A stretch of 64,000 bases of DNA from Draconibacterium halophilum. GTDB taxonomy: Bacteria; Bacteroidota; Bacteroidia; Bacteroidales; Prolixibacteraceae. Each line of letters begins with the position of its first letter. Position 1 is the first letter of the stretch. The translations under genes were made by a program, and so were the position numbers. This document shows positions 55,730 through 63,179 of this stretch, piece by piece. Location: the NCBI RefSeq assembly GCF_010448835.1, contig NZ_CP048409.1, forward strand, positions 434,001 through 498,000, given 5' to 3'. The notes under the pieces were generated by a model, which saw only the letters and a list, made by a program, of their open reading frames with translations, was not told the origin of the DNA and did not search any database.

Positions 55730-56116
55730 ATTAAAGCAAAAATGGGCAAACACTTTTTTTTTTTTTTACAAAAAACATTAAATTGTTGACAGTTAATACA
55801 AAATGAAAACCCGGAATTTCATACAAACCTAAAATTCAAATGAAGTAGATTAAAAAATAATCCCGGTTATAAGAATAACTTTTGGCTGTAATATGTAACT
55901 GGTGTGTTTTGCAAAAAGACATACCCGTATAAATATATTGTATAACACGGTACAAAAAGGGGCGGCAAACTTTTACCCGCTAAAGTAATTTCAGTTTGCT
56001 GCCCGGTGTACCACCAATCCCGAATATTCGGGAGAAAGGAGGTGATGTGACAAAGATAATCAAATAACCCTATCGAGAAACTACGGTTTCTGTTCTGTGA
56101 AATGATAGATCAGAAC
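55709..56116 (+). promoter_or_regulatory. Conserved leader repeat, copy A (upstream of peptide A)
   Basis: The first of three near-identical leaders. In order it contains TTGACA-containing AT-rich sequence, a long hairpin 55949-56012 (GGTAC...GGGCGGCAAAC / GTTTGCTGCCC...GTACC), a palindrome CCCGAATATTCGGG, and AGAAAGGAGGTG (56033-56044), complementary to the 3' end of Bacteroidota 16S rRNA as I know it (CACCTCCTTTCT). Similarity to copy B runs to about 56116; to copy C it stops near 56059. It ends about 35-90 bases before the peptide ATG and so looks like an RNA leader or promoter unit. Confidence 0.78.
56047..56067 (+). other. Possible micro-ORF in leader A
   Basis: GTG ACA AAG ATA ATC AAA TAA (6 codons) starts right after the Shine-Dalgarno-like AAGGAGG. 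An ATGTGA start-stop overlaps it (56045). The GTG ACA AAG ATA beginning is conserved in all three leaders, but the whole leader is conserved, so translation is unproven. Confidence 0.3.
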
Positions 56117-56149
56117 AATTATTAGTTATATATTTTTAAAGTTTAAAAG

Positions 56150-56482
56150 ATGAAAAAAATAACTTTTTACATTTTCGCAACTCTTACAGCTATTTTATTA
56201 GAAGTATTTGTCGCTAGCACTCCAAAGGATTCTAATTTATCAATATTGTTAGCTGATTTTACAATTTCATCAGTTAATGCCCAAGATCATGAATTGAAGA
56301 AAAAAGGAGAAGACCCTACTGGTGGAGGAGTAACTGTTGAATGTTCTAGTGGTACCTATGGGAAGTGTCGTGAAATCAGAGCTTATGATTGTGGTGGGCT
56401 GTTCCCAAATTATTATACTAGATGTATTATAACAGATGATACGTCCAAATCGTGTTATGAATACGATGAAGTTGAATGTTAA
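56150..56482 (+). CDS. Secreted Cys-rich peptide precursor A (NVEALA-like)
   Basis: 110 residues: signal peptide (about 1-23), a spacer with LLADFTISSVNAQ, which resembles the NVEALA-type leader end (LADxxxxxVxAx), and a C-terminal part with six Cys (VEC, GKC, YDC, TRC, KSC, VEC), ending in Cys. It lies between leader A and the propeller gene, with a hairpin after its stop. The six Cys suggest disulfides in the periplasm or outside the cell. Function unknown. Confidence 0.72.
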   Translation: MKKITFYIFATLTAILLEVFVASTPKDSNLSILLADFTISSVNAQDHELKKKGEDPTGGGVTVECSSGTYGKCREIRAYDCGGLFPNYYTRCIITDDTSKSCYEYDEVEC

Positions 56483-56491
56483 ACGAATAGA

Positions 56492-56523
56492 AAAAGGGTT
56501 ACTTGTTTTTCTATAACCCTTTT
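56492..56523 (+). terminator. Hairpin between peptide A and its propeller gene
   Basis: AAAAGGGTTA (56492-56501) and TAACCCTTTT (56514-56523) form a perfect 10-bp stem that ends in a short T run. It sits 10 bases after the peptide stop and could reduce read-through into the propeller gene. Confidence 0.6.
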
Positions 56524-56539
56524 CTTAAAAAGAAGAAAA

Positions 56540-57679
56540 ATGAACTACTTTAAAATTATAGGTATATTGTTTTTTATAATTGTATTATTTGGATGCAAAA
56601 AAAGTAAACAAGAAAAGTTTTCTTATTCTATTGATTTAGATAAACAATTAGAAAACGAAATTCCATTTTCAGACGTTTTTGAAGACATACAGATTATTCA
56701 GTTGGAAACTAATAAAGAAAGCTTGATTCAGAGAGTTGGCAAAGTTCAAATACTAAATTCTAAATTCTATGTTTTTGATCAAGATCAAAGTGCTTTATTG
56801 ATATTTGATTCTGATGGTAATTTTATAAAAAAAATACGAGAAATTGGAAGAGGGCCAGAAGAGTATTCGGAAATTACCGATTTTAATTTAAACAAAAATC
56901 GAGAACAAATTGAGCTTTTGTCCCCTCGCGGAATTATTATTTCGTATGATTTGGATGGTAATTTTATTGGGAAACAAAAAGCTAATCTCAATGGAAGAGT
57001 AGTGCATTACTTTACAAACTTAACGGACGATTTAATATGTTTTTATTCTTTATTTTCAGATACTAAAATCGCAATATATTCAAAATCACAAAAAAAAGTG
57101 GTATGTGAAACTTTAACGGTACCATCAGAAATTGAACAGACTACTTTAATGCCAGGCTGTTCTCCTTTTTTTGAAATGGGAGGGACTAATTTATTTTTTG
57201 ATGAGTTAGATAGAGAAGTATCACTTCTAACAAAAGGCGGATTAAATAGGATTAGTAAAATTGATTTTGGACAGTATAATTTAGATGTTAAATCTTTACA
57301 ATTAGCTGGTGATCTTCGAGAAAAGCAAGAGCAACTAATTAATTTATCCTCAAAATTTGTAATAACATTTCCCTTTTATTTGGAAAATGAGAGTTTTATT
57401 ATCGCCTCTTTTGTTTTTAAGCAAAAATATACCCATCTAATTTTAAATAAAAGAACTCAAAAAGAAACCGTGTTCCATACATTTAAAAACAAAATTCTTT
57501 TTCCTTTTTCGCCATTAAATCTACATAATGATACTCTTATAACTATTGTCGAGCCAAGTAAATTGTATCACTATATTCCCGAAAATGATTCAATGTTAAA
57601 CGCCAATTTTCAACTGGGGGATATCAATATAGAAGACAATCCTATTTTAGTTAAATACAAAATGAAAAGTAATGACTAA
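56540..57679 (+). CDS. 6-bladed beta-propeller lipoprotein, module A
   Basis: 379 residues, lipoprotein signal (IIVLFGCKKSK), hallmark FIKKIREIGRGPEEYSEI near residue 107. The base composition is clearly more AT-rich than the propellers at 51-55 kb, suggesting a different recent origin. Its stop overlaps the downstream thioredoxin-like gene by 8 bases, a sign of coupled translation. Confidence 0.83.
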   Translation: MNYFKIIGILFFIIVLFGCKKSKQEKFSYSIDLDKQLENEIPFSDVFEDIQIIQLETNKESLIQRVGKVQILNSKFYVFDQDQSALLIFDSDGNFIKKIREIGRGPEEYSEITDFNLNKNREQIELLSPRGIIISYDLDGNFIGKQKANLNGRVVHYFTNLTDDLICFYSLFSDTKIAIYSKSQKKVVCETLTVPSEIEQTTLMPGCSPFFEMGGTNLFFDELDREVSLLTKGGLNRISKIDFGQYNLDVKSLQLAGDLREKQEQLINLSSKFVITFPFYLENESFIIASFVFKQKYTHLILNKRTQKETVFHTFKNKILFPFSPLNLHNDTLITIVEPSKLYHYIPENDSMLNANFQLGDINIEDNPILVKYKMKSND

Positions 57680-58253
57680 GAATAAAACGGCACTTTTTTG
57701 TTTAGCAATATTTTTACTAATGGCAGCAGGGATTGTTTCATATATTATCATCTCCACAAAAAAGGAGCAAAATACCTGCCAACAAATTATAGAACCAACG
57801 GATATTGAATTGTTAAATTTATCACTGAGAGATGATTATTCTCCAATTGATGATATTCAAATATACTTAGGTAATGATGCTACAAACATAAAAAAACTAT
57901 ACGATATAATAGATAAGCCGTCAATTGTCTATCGATTCTCAGGAAGAGCATGTAATATATGTATTGATTTTGTTTTTAAAGAGTTGGTGAAAATTTTTCC
58001 AGATTTTGATCAAAACAATAACATTATAGTACTATGCAATGATACAAATCCTCGAATAAAAGAATCATATTTTGGGAAACAACTATATAGCGTTAAAGAT
58101 TCATCGTTTAATTTGGTAATTGAGCATTTTGAAATTCCTTTTATTTTTATTTTAGATAATGAACAAAGATGTAAACATCTTTTTATTCCAGACTATGCTT
58201 TCCCTGAACGTACAGATACTTATCTTGAGACGATTAAACAAAAGTATTTTTAG
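57672..58253 (+). CDS. Membrane-anchored thioredoxin-like CxxC protein, module A
   Basis: 193 residues: one N-terminal membrane helix (about 7-28, LFCLAIFLLMAAGIVSYII), then a periplasmic thioredoxin-like domain with a redox CNIC motif (about residue 96, FSGRACNICIDFVF). The position of CxxC at the start of a helix after a beta strand fits TlpA/DsbE-type folds. It overlaps the propeller gene and shares layout with 60509. A role in making or breaking disulfides of the Cys-rich peptide is inference. Confidence 0.75.
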   Translation: MTKNKTALFCLAIFLLMAAGIVSYIIISTKKEQNTCQQIIEPTDIELLNLSLRDDYSPIDDIQIYLGNDATNIKKLYDIIDKPSIVYRFSGRACNICIDFVFKELVKIFPDFDQNNNIIVLCNDTNPRIKESYFGKQLYSVKDSSFNLVIEHFEIPFIFILDNEQRCKHLFIPDYAFPERTDTYLETIKQKYF

Positions 58254-58358
58254 TATTTAGATACTGTTTAGAAATAAAGAGAAATATGTTTGGTAAATAT
58301 GGCGTGGAAATCAATTCTTATTTTATTAAATAATTGTTTTAGAATTTTTTAGAATAAT

Positions 58359-58406
58359 AGGCTATTAAAAAGATTAAGTATCGTTTATTTAATGGCCTGT
58401 TTTTTT
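58359..58406 (+). terminator. Terminator at the end of module A
   Basis: AGGCTATTAAA (58359-58369) and TTTAATGGCCT (58388-58398) pair over 11 bp with one wobble, followed by seven T. It closes the module A transcript before the next repeat begins at 58411. Confidence 0.7.
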
Positions 58407-58410
58407 GTTA

Positions 58411-58992
58411 AATTGCAACAAACAAAATCAAACACGTGCAACAAACTACACCAAAACATAAAGCCTTTTCATCCTTCTCCATAATAGTGGTGTTTCTTGC
58501 ATTTATTATTATCGGCATGGCATTTATCCCACAGCTGGATATCCGGTTTAAACCCAGCCGTAGTTTGCCGCAGCTAAACATCAGCTTTTACTGGCCCAAT
58601 GCATCGCCCAAAGTTATTGAGCAGGAAATAATAAACCCAAATATTATTATGTAGAATGGCTTTAAATTAAAGCTAAATTTTGCAAACACTTTCTTTTTTT
58701 TTAGAAAAACATTAAATTGTTGACAGTTAATACAAAATGAAAACCCGGAATTTCATACAAACCTAAAATTCAAATGAAGTAGATTAAAAAATAATCCCGG
58801 TTATAAGAATAACTTTTGGCTGTAATATGTAACTGGTGTGTTTTGTAAAAAGACATACCGGAATAAATATATTGTATAATACGGTACAAAAAAGGGCGGC
58901 AAACTTTTACCCGCTAAAGTAATTTCAGTTTGCTGCCCGCTGTACCACCAATCCCGAATACTCGGGAGAAAGGAGGTGATGTGACAAAGATA
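58411..58992 (+). repeat. 582-bp direct repeat, copy 1 (RND fragment plus leader B)
   Basis: Nearly identical to 62248-62829 over its whole length. It holds the N-terminal RND fragment, then the leader. Copy A (55709 on) shares only the leader part. Confidence 0.9.
58436..58665 (+). pseudogene. N-terminal RND permease fragment fused to its own tail, copy 1
   Basis: The frame opens with a GTG and gives QQTTPKHKAFSSFSIIVV and so on through ASPKVIEQE, the N-terminal 65 or so residues of an RND permease (first helix and the start of the porter domain), then stops early. In a shifted frame the next bases read PKYYYVEWL and stop, matching the tail of the 55562 remnant (PKQYYVEWF). So an internal deletion removed nearly the whole gene. 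Confidence 0.8.
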
Positions 58993-59050
58993 ATGAAATA
59001 ACCCTTTTTTGAAACCACGGTTTCTGTTCTGTGAAATGATAAATCAGAAT
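58645..59050 (+). promoter_or_regulatory. Conserved leader repeat, copy B (upstream of peptide B)
   Basis: Same elements and order as copy A: long hairpin 58883-58946, near-palindrome CCCGAATACTCGGG, AGAAAGGAGGTG (58967-58978) and a GTG micro-ORF at 58981-59001 (GTG ACA AAG ATA ATG AAA TAA). The similarity to copy A continues through TTTCTGTTCTGTGAAATGAT, up to about 30 bases before the peptide ATG. Confidence 0.78.
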
Positions 59051-59081
59051 GAACTATTATGTATCATTAAAAAATTTTGTC

Positions 59082-59279
59082 ATGAAACTTAAATCTTTTT
59101 TTCTAGCAACAGTAATTATCGGAATTGTCGTTCTTTGCTCAATATCACCAACTGCCAAAGCAGAAAAATATTATGATAATAGGGATGACGAGTGGGATGA
59201 AGATGCACAATGTTATAGGCAATGTGTTGCTGATGGCACCAGTTGTTATTATATGGATGATTATCCTTATGATTGCTAA
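59082..59279 (+). CDS. Secreted Cys-rich peptide precursor B
   Basis: 65 residues from ATG 59082 (the frame is open from 59049, but the later Met gives an ideal signal peptide: KLKSFFLATVIIGIVV ... PTAKA). The mature part would be about 38 residues, acidic and tyrosine-rich with four Cys (QC, RQC, TSC, YDC), ending in Cys. It shares no obvious sequence with peptides A and C apart from the layout. Function unknown. Confidence 0.68.
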   Translation: MKLKSFFLATVIIGIVVLCSISPTAKAEKYYDNRDDEWDEDAQCYRQCVADGTSCYYMDDYPYDC

Positions 59280-59289
59280 AATTTATGAT

Positions 59290-59321
59290 AAAATTGCTCC
59301 TTTTTAAAAGGAGCAATTTTT
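59290..59321 (+). terminator. Hairpin between peptide B and its propeller gene
   Basis: AAAATTGCTCCTTTT (59290-59304) and AAAAGGAGCAATTTT (59306-59320) are perfect complements followed by T. It is placed as in module A. Confidence 0.7.
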
Positions 59322-59348
59322 GTTCTTAAACGATAAAAACCAAACAAT

Positions 59349-60512
59349 ATGCGAATTAAACTGATTACTATTGCCATCCTCTTTCTTGTTTTTCTTTCTT
59401 GTCACAACAATAATTACAAGGAGACGGAAAAAGTAAAATCTATCAAAATTAACCCATCAAAAGGGCAAAGCATTTCAATTGAAGAATTTGCAACCGAATT
59501 AACTTTTTTGAAGTTAGAAACCTCCCAAAGGTCACTATTTTCGAATATCAACAAAATAGTTGTTAACAAATTGGGAATATTTATTTTAGATAAATATGAT
59601 ACGCGAAAAGTTTTTCATTTCAGTTCCAATGGGAAATTTATCAATAGCATTGGAATGGCTGGAAAAGGTAATGGTGAATATATATTGCCAACCGACTTTT
59701 TAGTTAATGAAAAAAATCAACATGTCGAAATCGTTGACAACTTTACCAGAAGTAATTATTTTTATGATATAGATGGTAATTTTATTAAACGAATACACTA
59801 TAAAGACTATAGAATAACCTCATTTATCCATATTCCAAACAGTTATTATTTAATAAAACTAGGTGATAACAAGGGGCTAAGTTTTGAGAATAGTCATTTC
59901 ATTATCACAAATGACCAAATGAACAAAGCCAAGGTTGAGTTCTGTCCTGTTGAGTATGATTGTGACTTGATCAACATAAATCCATTTAGCAATTCATTCA
60001 AAAATAAGTTATTCTTCACATATGGATTTGATAATATGATTTACGAATTTATGGATAATACCGCAACTCCACGATACAAAGTAGATTTTGGAGAAAAAGA
60101 ACTAAATCATGAAGATTTAAATCATGGAGACAAATATGTTATAAGCAGATTAATGTCCCAAGACAGATCAGGGTACATCAATAACCTTATATATACTGGT
60201 AATGAATTATTTTTCAATTTTTTGTATAACAAAGACAACTTTCTATATGTATTCAACATAAATTCTGAAAATTCAGTTTTGATTTCAAAACTTAGATTAA
60301 ACAATGAATTCCAATTGCAAAACCGACTCCTCGCTATTTATGATGGATATATTATTATGAAAATAGATGCATCACAACTATGCAAACAAGGGCATGAAGG
60401 AGCTCCAATTACTCAAAATAAATCTTACGGATTCCTAACCATTGACGAACTTAAAGAAAATGTTAAACCTGGAGACAATCCCATTTTAATCCTATTTAAA
60501 ACTGAAATATGA
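59349..60512 (+). CDS. 6-bladed beta-propeller lipoprotein, module B
   Basis: 387 residues, lipoprotein signal (LVFLSCHNNN), hallmark region KFINSIGMAGKGNGEYILP near residue 107, a variant of GRGPGE with Asn for Pro. AT-rich like module A. The stop overlaps the thioredoxin-like gene start (ATGA). Confidence 0.83.
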   Translation: MRIKLITIAILFLVFLSCHNNNYKETEKVKSIKINPSKGQSISIEEFATELTFLKLETSQRSLFSNINKIVVNKLGIFILDKYDTRKVFHFSSNGKFINSIGMAGKGNGEYILPTDFLVNEKNQHVEIVDNFTRSNYFYDIDGNFIKRIHYKDYRITSFIHIPNSYYLIKLGDNKGLSFENSHFIITNDQMNKAKVEFCPVEYDCDLININPFSNSFKNKLFFTYGFDNMIYEFMDNTATPRYKVDFGEKELNHEDLNHGDKYVISRLMSQDRSGYINNLIYTGNELFFNFLYNKDNFLYVFNINSENSVLISKLRLNNEFQLQNRLLAIYDGYIIMKIDASQLCKQGHEGAPITQNKSYGFLTIDELKENVKPGDNPILILFKTEI

Positions 60513-61069
60513 TTTATAAAATCGTCTATAAAATTCTAATAACTCTTCTTATTCTTATTAGTTTATTTCTTGGCTACAAGAACTACACTCTTAGATCAAA
60601 TCTATCATCATGTATAAAATCCAGGGATTTTAGTTTTGATAATTCTGTCTATACAGAAGACATGGTTGAGTCTAATATTTTTCGTTTTCAGTTAGAGAAA
60701 ACATTCAGTAAAGTCTCCTGCCTTGATTCTATTTTCCCTTACGAAGGCAAAAACACAATTTTATTTCTTTTTCACGAATATGATTGTGATATTTGCATAT
60801 CAAAAGTATTTAACGATTTAAAAACCATTAATTATCCTGTATTAATTGGAGGTGACTTTTCTTCAAGGAAAGCTTTTTTATCATTCAAGGAGAGATATAA
60901 CCTTAACGATAATTTTTACAACTTTAATTATTTAAACAAAATCAATTTAGATATGAATATACACAAACCTTTCTTGTGTATTCTTTCAGAAAATAGAATT
61001 AATAATTTTTTTATAATAGATAAGAAATTTAACAAAGACTATTATCATTACCTAAAACAATTTAATTAA
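60509..61069 (+). CDS. Membrane-anchored thioredoxin-like CxxC protein, module B
   Basis: 186 residues: N-terminal helix (about 8-25, ILITLLILISLFLGY), then a domain with CDIC (about residue 93, LFHEYDCDICISKVF). It has the same gene order and overlap as 57672 but low sequence identity, which suggests the two modules are old relatives rather than recent copies, in contrast to their near-identical leaders. Confidence 0.72.
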   Translation: MIYKIVYKILITLLILISLFLGYKNYTLRSNLSSCIKSRDFSFDNSVYTEDMVESNIFRFQLEKTFSKVSCLDSIFPYEGKNTILFLFHEYDCDICISKVFNDLKTINYPVLIGGDFSSRKAFLSFKERYNLNDNFYNFNYLNKINLDMNIHKPFLCILSENRINNFFIIDKKFNKDYYHYLKQFN

Positions 61070-61177
61070 CAAGCATTCCTATTTTTGATTATTTTGCCCT
61101 ATTAAGTCCGGTGCAGTTTTTGAATAATATCGGTACAATTATCTTCTAATGCATCAGAAAGACGTTTAGTAAAATAT
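61070..61177. other. Short gap before the insertion sequence
   Basis: About 110 AT-rich bases with no gene or hairpin that I can support. Confidence 0.4.
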
Positions 61178-61184
61178 TATCATA

Positions 61185-62226
61185 ACCCGTTGTGCGGTTT
61201 AATTTGTTAATAACCTTATTAATATCTATAACTAAAAAAAGTTATGCATAATCATGATATTCAATATCTTAGAAGTATAAAACACCACATTTTTACTTCT
61301 GTTATGCATAACTTGAAATCAAATTACGACAGATTCTTTCTCATTACCAAATCTGTATTTAAAAATCGCATCAACTCTTTCGATAATTTCTATTCGTATA
61401 GAAACCGCCCAAAGATGTCTGATTGTCAAATTATTGCGTTCTCTATTACTGGCGAGTCACTCGGAATCGACAGCGAAGCTTTTTTGTGGGCTAAAATCAA
61501 AAGCGAACATGCTGATGATTTTCCCAACCTAATCGACCGAAGCAACTTTAACCGCAGAAGAAAACGCCTTTATCCTTTTATCGAAGAATTGAACAAGACT
61601 GTAGCCGGCTTTCTCAATGCAGGAGAAGACTGTTTCCTGGTTGATTCGATTCCCATCCCTGTTTGCAAGAACGCCCGTGAACAACGCAGCAGGATTTGCA
61701 AAGAAAACTTTGAGACAGCACCAAACAAAGGCTATTCTGCTGTTAATAAAACCTGGTATTACGGCTACAAGCTTCATTTGCTTACCTCTGCAAACGGGGT
61801 TTTTCATAGTATGGACTTAAGCAAGGCTAGTGTCCATGATGTTCATTACCTGTCGCAGGTAAAGCATTCTGGGCTAAACAATTGTATCCTGCTGGGAGAT
61901 AAAGGATATTTATCCAGTTCTCAGCAAATTGACCTGTTTTCTTCCTGCAACGTTAAACTGGAAACCCCCATGCGGGCTAATCAAAAAGCTTACACTTTGT
62001 ACCCACCTGTTTTTAAAAAGTTTAGAAAAAGGATCGAAACATTGTTTTCTCAACTTTGCGACCAGTTCATGCTTAAACGTAATTACGCCAAAACACTTAT
62101 TGGATTGTCAGTCAGAATACTCACAAAAGTTACTTCGGTGACTTTACTGCAATACATTAATTTAAAGAACGGTAAACCAATTAATAATTTAAAATATGCC
62201 CTGGCAGTTTAAACCGCACAACGGGT
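61185..62226 (+). mobile_element. IS982-family insertion sequence, complete
   Basis: 1042 bases bounded by 18-bp perfect inverted repeats, ACCCGTTGTGCGGTTTAA at 61185-61202 and its complement at 62209-62226, and flanked by a 7-bp target duplication TATCATA (61178-61184 and 62227-62233). It carries one transposase gene. The intact ends and duplication indicate a fairly recent insertion. Confidence 0.92.
61244..62212 (+). CDS. IS982-family transposase
   Basis: 322 residues, full length. DDE elements: Asp in CFLVDSIPIPVC (about residue 129), Asp in ILLGDKGYLSS, and Glu in RKRIETLFSQLCDQFM. YYGYKLHLLTSANG is a family block. The gene nearly fills the element, ending inside the right inverted repeat region. 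Confidence 0.92.
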   Translation: MHNHDIQYLRSIKHHIFTSVMHNLKSNYDRFFLITKSVFKNRINSFDNFYSYRNRPKMSDCQIIAFSITGESLGIDSEAFLWAKIKSEHADDFPNLIDRSNFNRRRKRLYPFIEELNKTVAGFLNAGEDCFLVDSIPIPVCKNAREQRSRICKENFETAPNKGYSAVNKTWYYGYKLHLLTSANGVFHSMDLSKASVHDVHYLSQVKHSGLNNCILLGDKGYLSSSQQIDLFSSCNVKLETPMRANQKAYTLYPPVFKKFRKRIETLFSQLCDQFMLKRNYAKTLIGLSVRILTKVTSVTLLQYINLKNGKPINNLKYALAV

Positions 62227-62272
62227 TATCATAATATATTCTTACTAAATTGCAACAAGCAAAATCAGACAA

Positions 62273-62502
62273 ATGCAGCAAACTACACCAAAACATAAAG
62301 CCTTTTCATCCTTCTCCATAATAGTGGTGTTTCTTGCATTTATTATTATCGGCATGGCATTTATCCCACAGCTGGATATCCGGTTTAAACCCAGCCGTAG
62401 TTTGCCGCAGCTAAACATCAGCTTTTACTGGCCCAATGCATCGCCCAAAGTTATTGAGCAGGAAATAATAAACCCAAATATTATTATGTAGAATGGTTTT
62501 AA
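62273..62502 (+). pseudogene. N-terminal RND permease fragment fused to its own tail, copy 2
   Basis: Identical at the protein level to the 58436 fragment (72 residues before the stop) and starting with ATG here. The shifted tail frame ends VEWF, like the remnant at 55562. The identical internal deletion in both copies shows that the repeat was duplicated after the deletion. Confidence 0.8.
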
Positions 62503-62829
62503 ATTAAAGCAAAAATGGGCAAACACTTTTTTTTTTTTTACAAAAAACATTAAATTGTTGACAGTTAATACAAAATGAAAACCCGGAATTTCATACAAAC
62601 CTAAAATTCAAATGAAGTAGATTAAAAACGAACCCCGGAAATAAAGATAACTTTTGGCTGTAACCTATAAATGGTGTGTTTTGATAAAGACAACCCGGAA
62701 CAAATATATTGTACAATACGGTACAAAAAAGGGCGGCAAACTTTTACCCGCTAAAGTAAATCCAGTTTGCTGCCCGCTGTACCACCAATCCCGAATATTC
62801 GGGAGAAAGGAGGTGATGTGACAAAGATA
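62482..62829 (+). promoter_or_regulatory. Conserved leader repeat, copy C (upstream of peptide C)
   Basis: Same elements: hairpin 62720-62783, palindrome CCCGAATATTCGGG, AGAAAGGAGGTG (62804-62815) and GTG ACA AAG ATA TAA (62818-62832). It diverges from copies A and B right after ACAAAGATA, so the conserved unit ends there, before the peptide-specific 5' untranslated part. Confidence 0.78.
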
Positions 62830-62902
62830 TAAAAGAGAAATGATATTACCCTAATGTAGCTTCTAAACAAATTATTCAAATTAATAATTAAAATAATTAA
62901 AG

Positions 62903-63100
62903 ATGAAAAAAGTATTATTTATAGGAGGAATATTATTGATTACGGTATTGGGAACGACATTGAATTCATATGCAGATAGATGCAGTGATGTATGTGTTCC
63001 AGAAGCAAATGGCACATGTGCTCTGCCAGATGGTGAAGGTGGGGTATTGGTTTGTGGTGCATCAGATAATTATCATGAATTGAAACCGATAGAACCATAA
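62903..63100 (+). CDS. Secreted Cys-rich peptide precursor C
   Basis: 65 residues: signal peptide (about 1-24, LFIGGILLITVLGTTL, SYA), mature part of about 40 residues with four Cys (DRC, DVC, GTC, LVC) and a Cys-free tail (YHELKPIEP). It does not resemble peptides A or B beyond size, signal and Cys content. Function unknown. Confidence 0.68.
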   Translation: MKKVLFIGGILLITVLGTTLNSYADRCSDVCVPEANGTCALPDGEGGVLVCGASDNYHELKPIEP

Positions 63101-63106
63101 TTAAAA

Positions 63107-63135
63107 GATCAAGGGTAGGAATCCTACCCTTGATC
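63107..63135 (+). terminator. Hairpin between peptide C and its propeller gene
   Basis: GATCAAGGGTAGGA and TCCTACCCTTGATC are perfect 14-base complements one base apart. No T tract follows, so it may attenuate or protect the upstream mRNA rather than end it. Confidence 0.6.
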
Positions 63136-63179
63136 TCATAAAAGGGCATTCCAAATAGTTATTTATTTAAATAATTAAA

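Larger units (their letters stand above)
62248..62829 (+). repeat. 582-bp direct repeat, copy 2 (RND fragment plus leader C)
   Basis: Counterpart of 58411-58992. The insertion sequence ends 14 bases before its start. The two copies are far closer to each other than the genes they precede. Confidence 0.9.

Noticed and set aside
55749..55800. TTGACA in the leader as a sigma-70 -35 box
   Set aside because: Primary promoters in this phylum use TTTG/TAnnTTTG and no fitting -10 follows, so I did not call a promoter there.
58411..62829. Long direct repeats as a CRISPR-like array or transposon ends
   Set aside because: Only two full copies about 3.8 kb apart, no spacers, no transposase inside the repeat and no target duplication.
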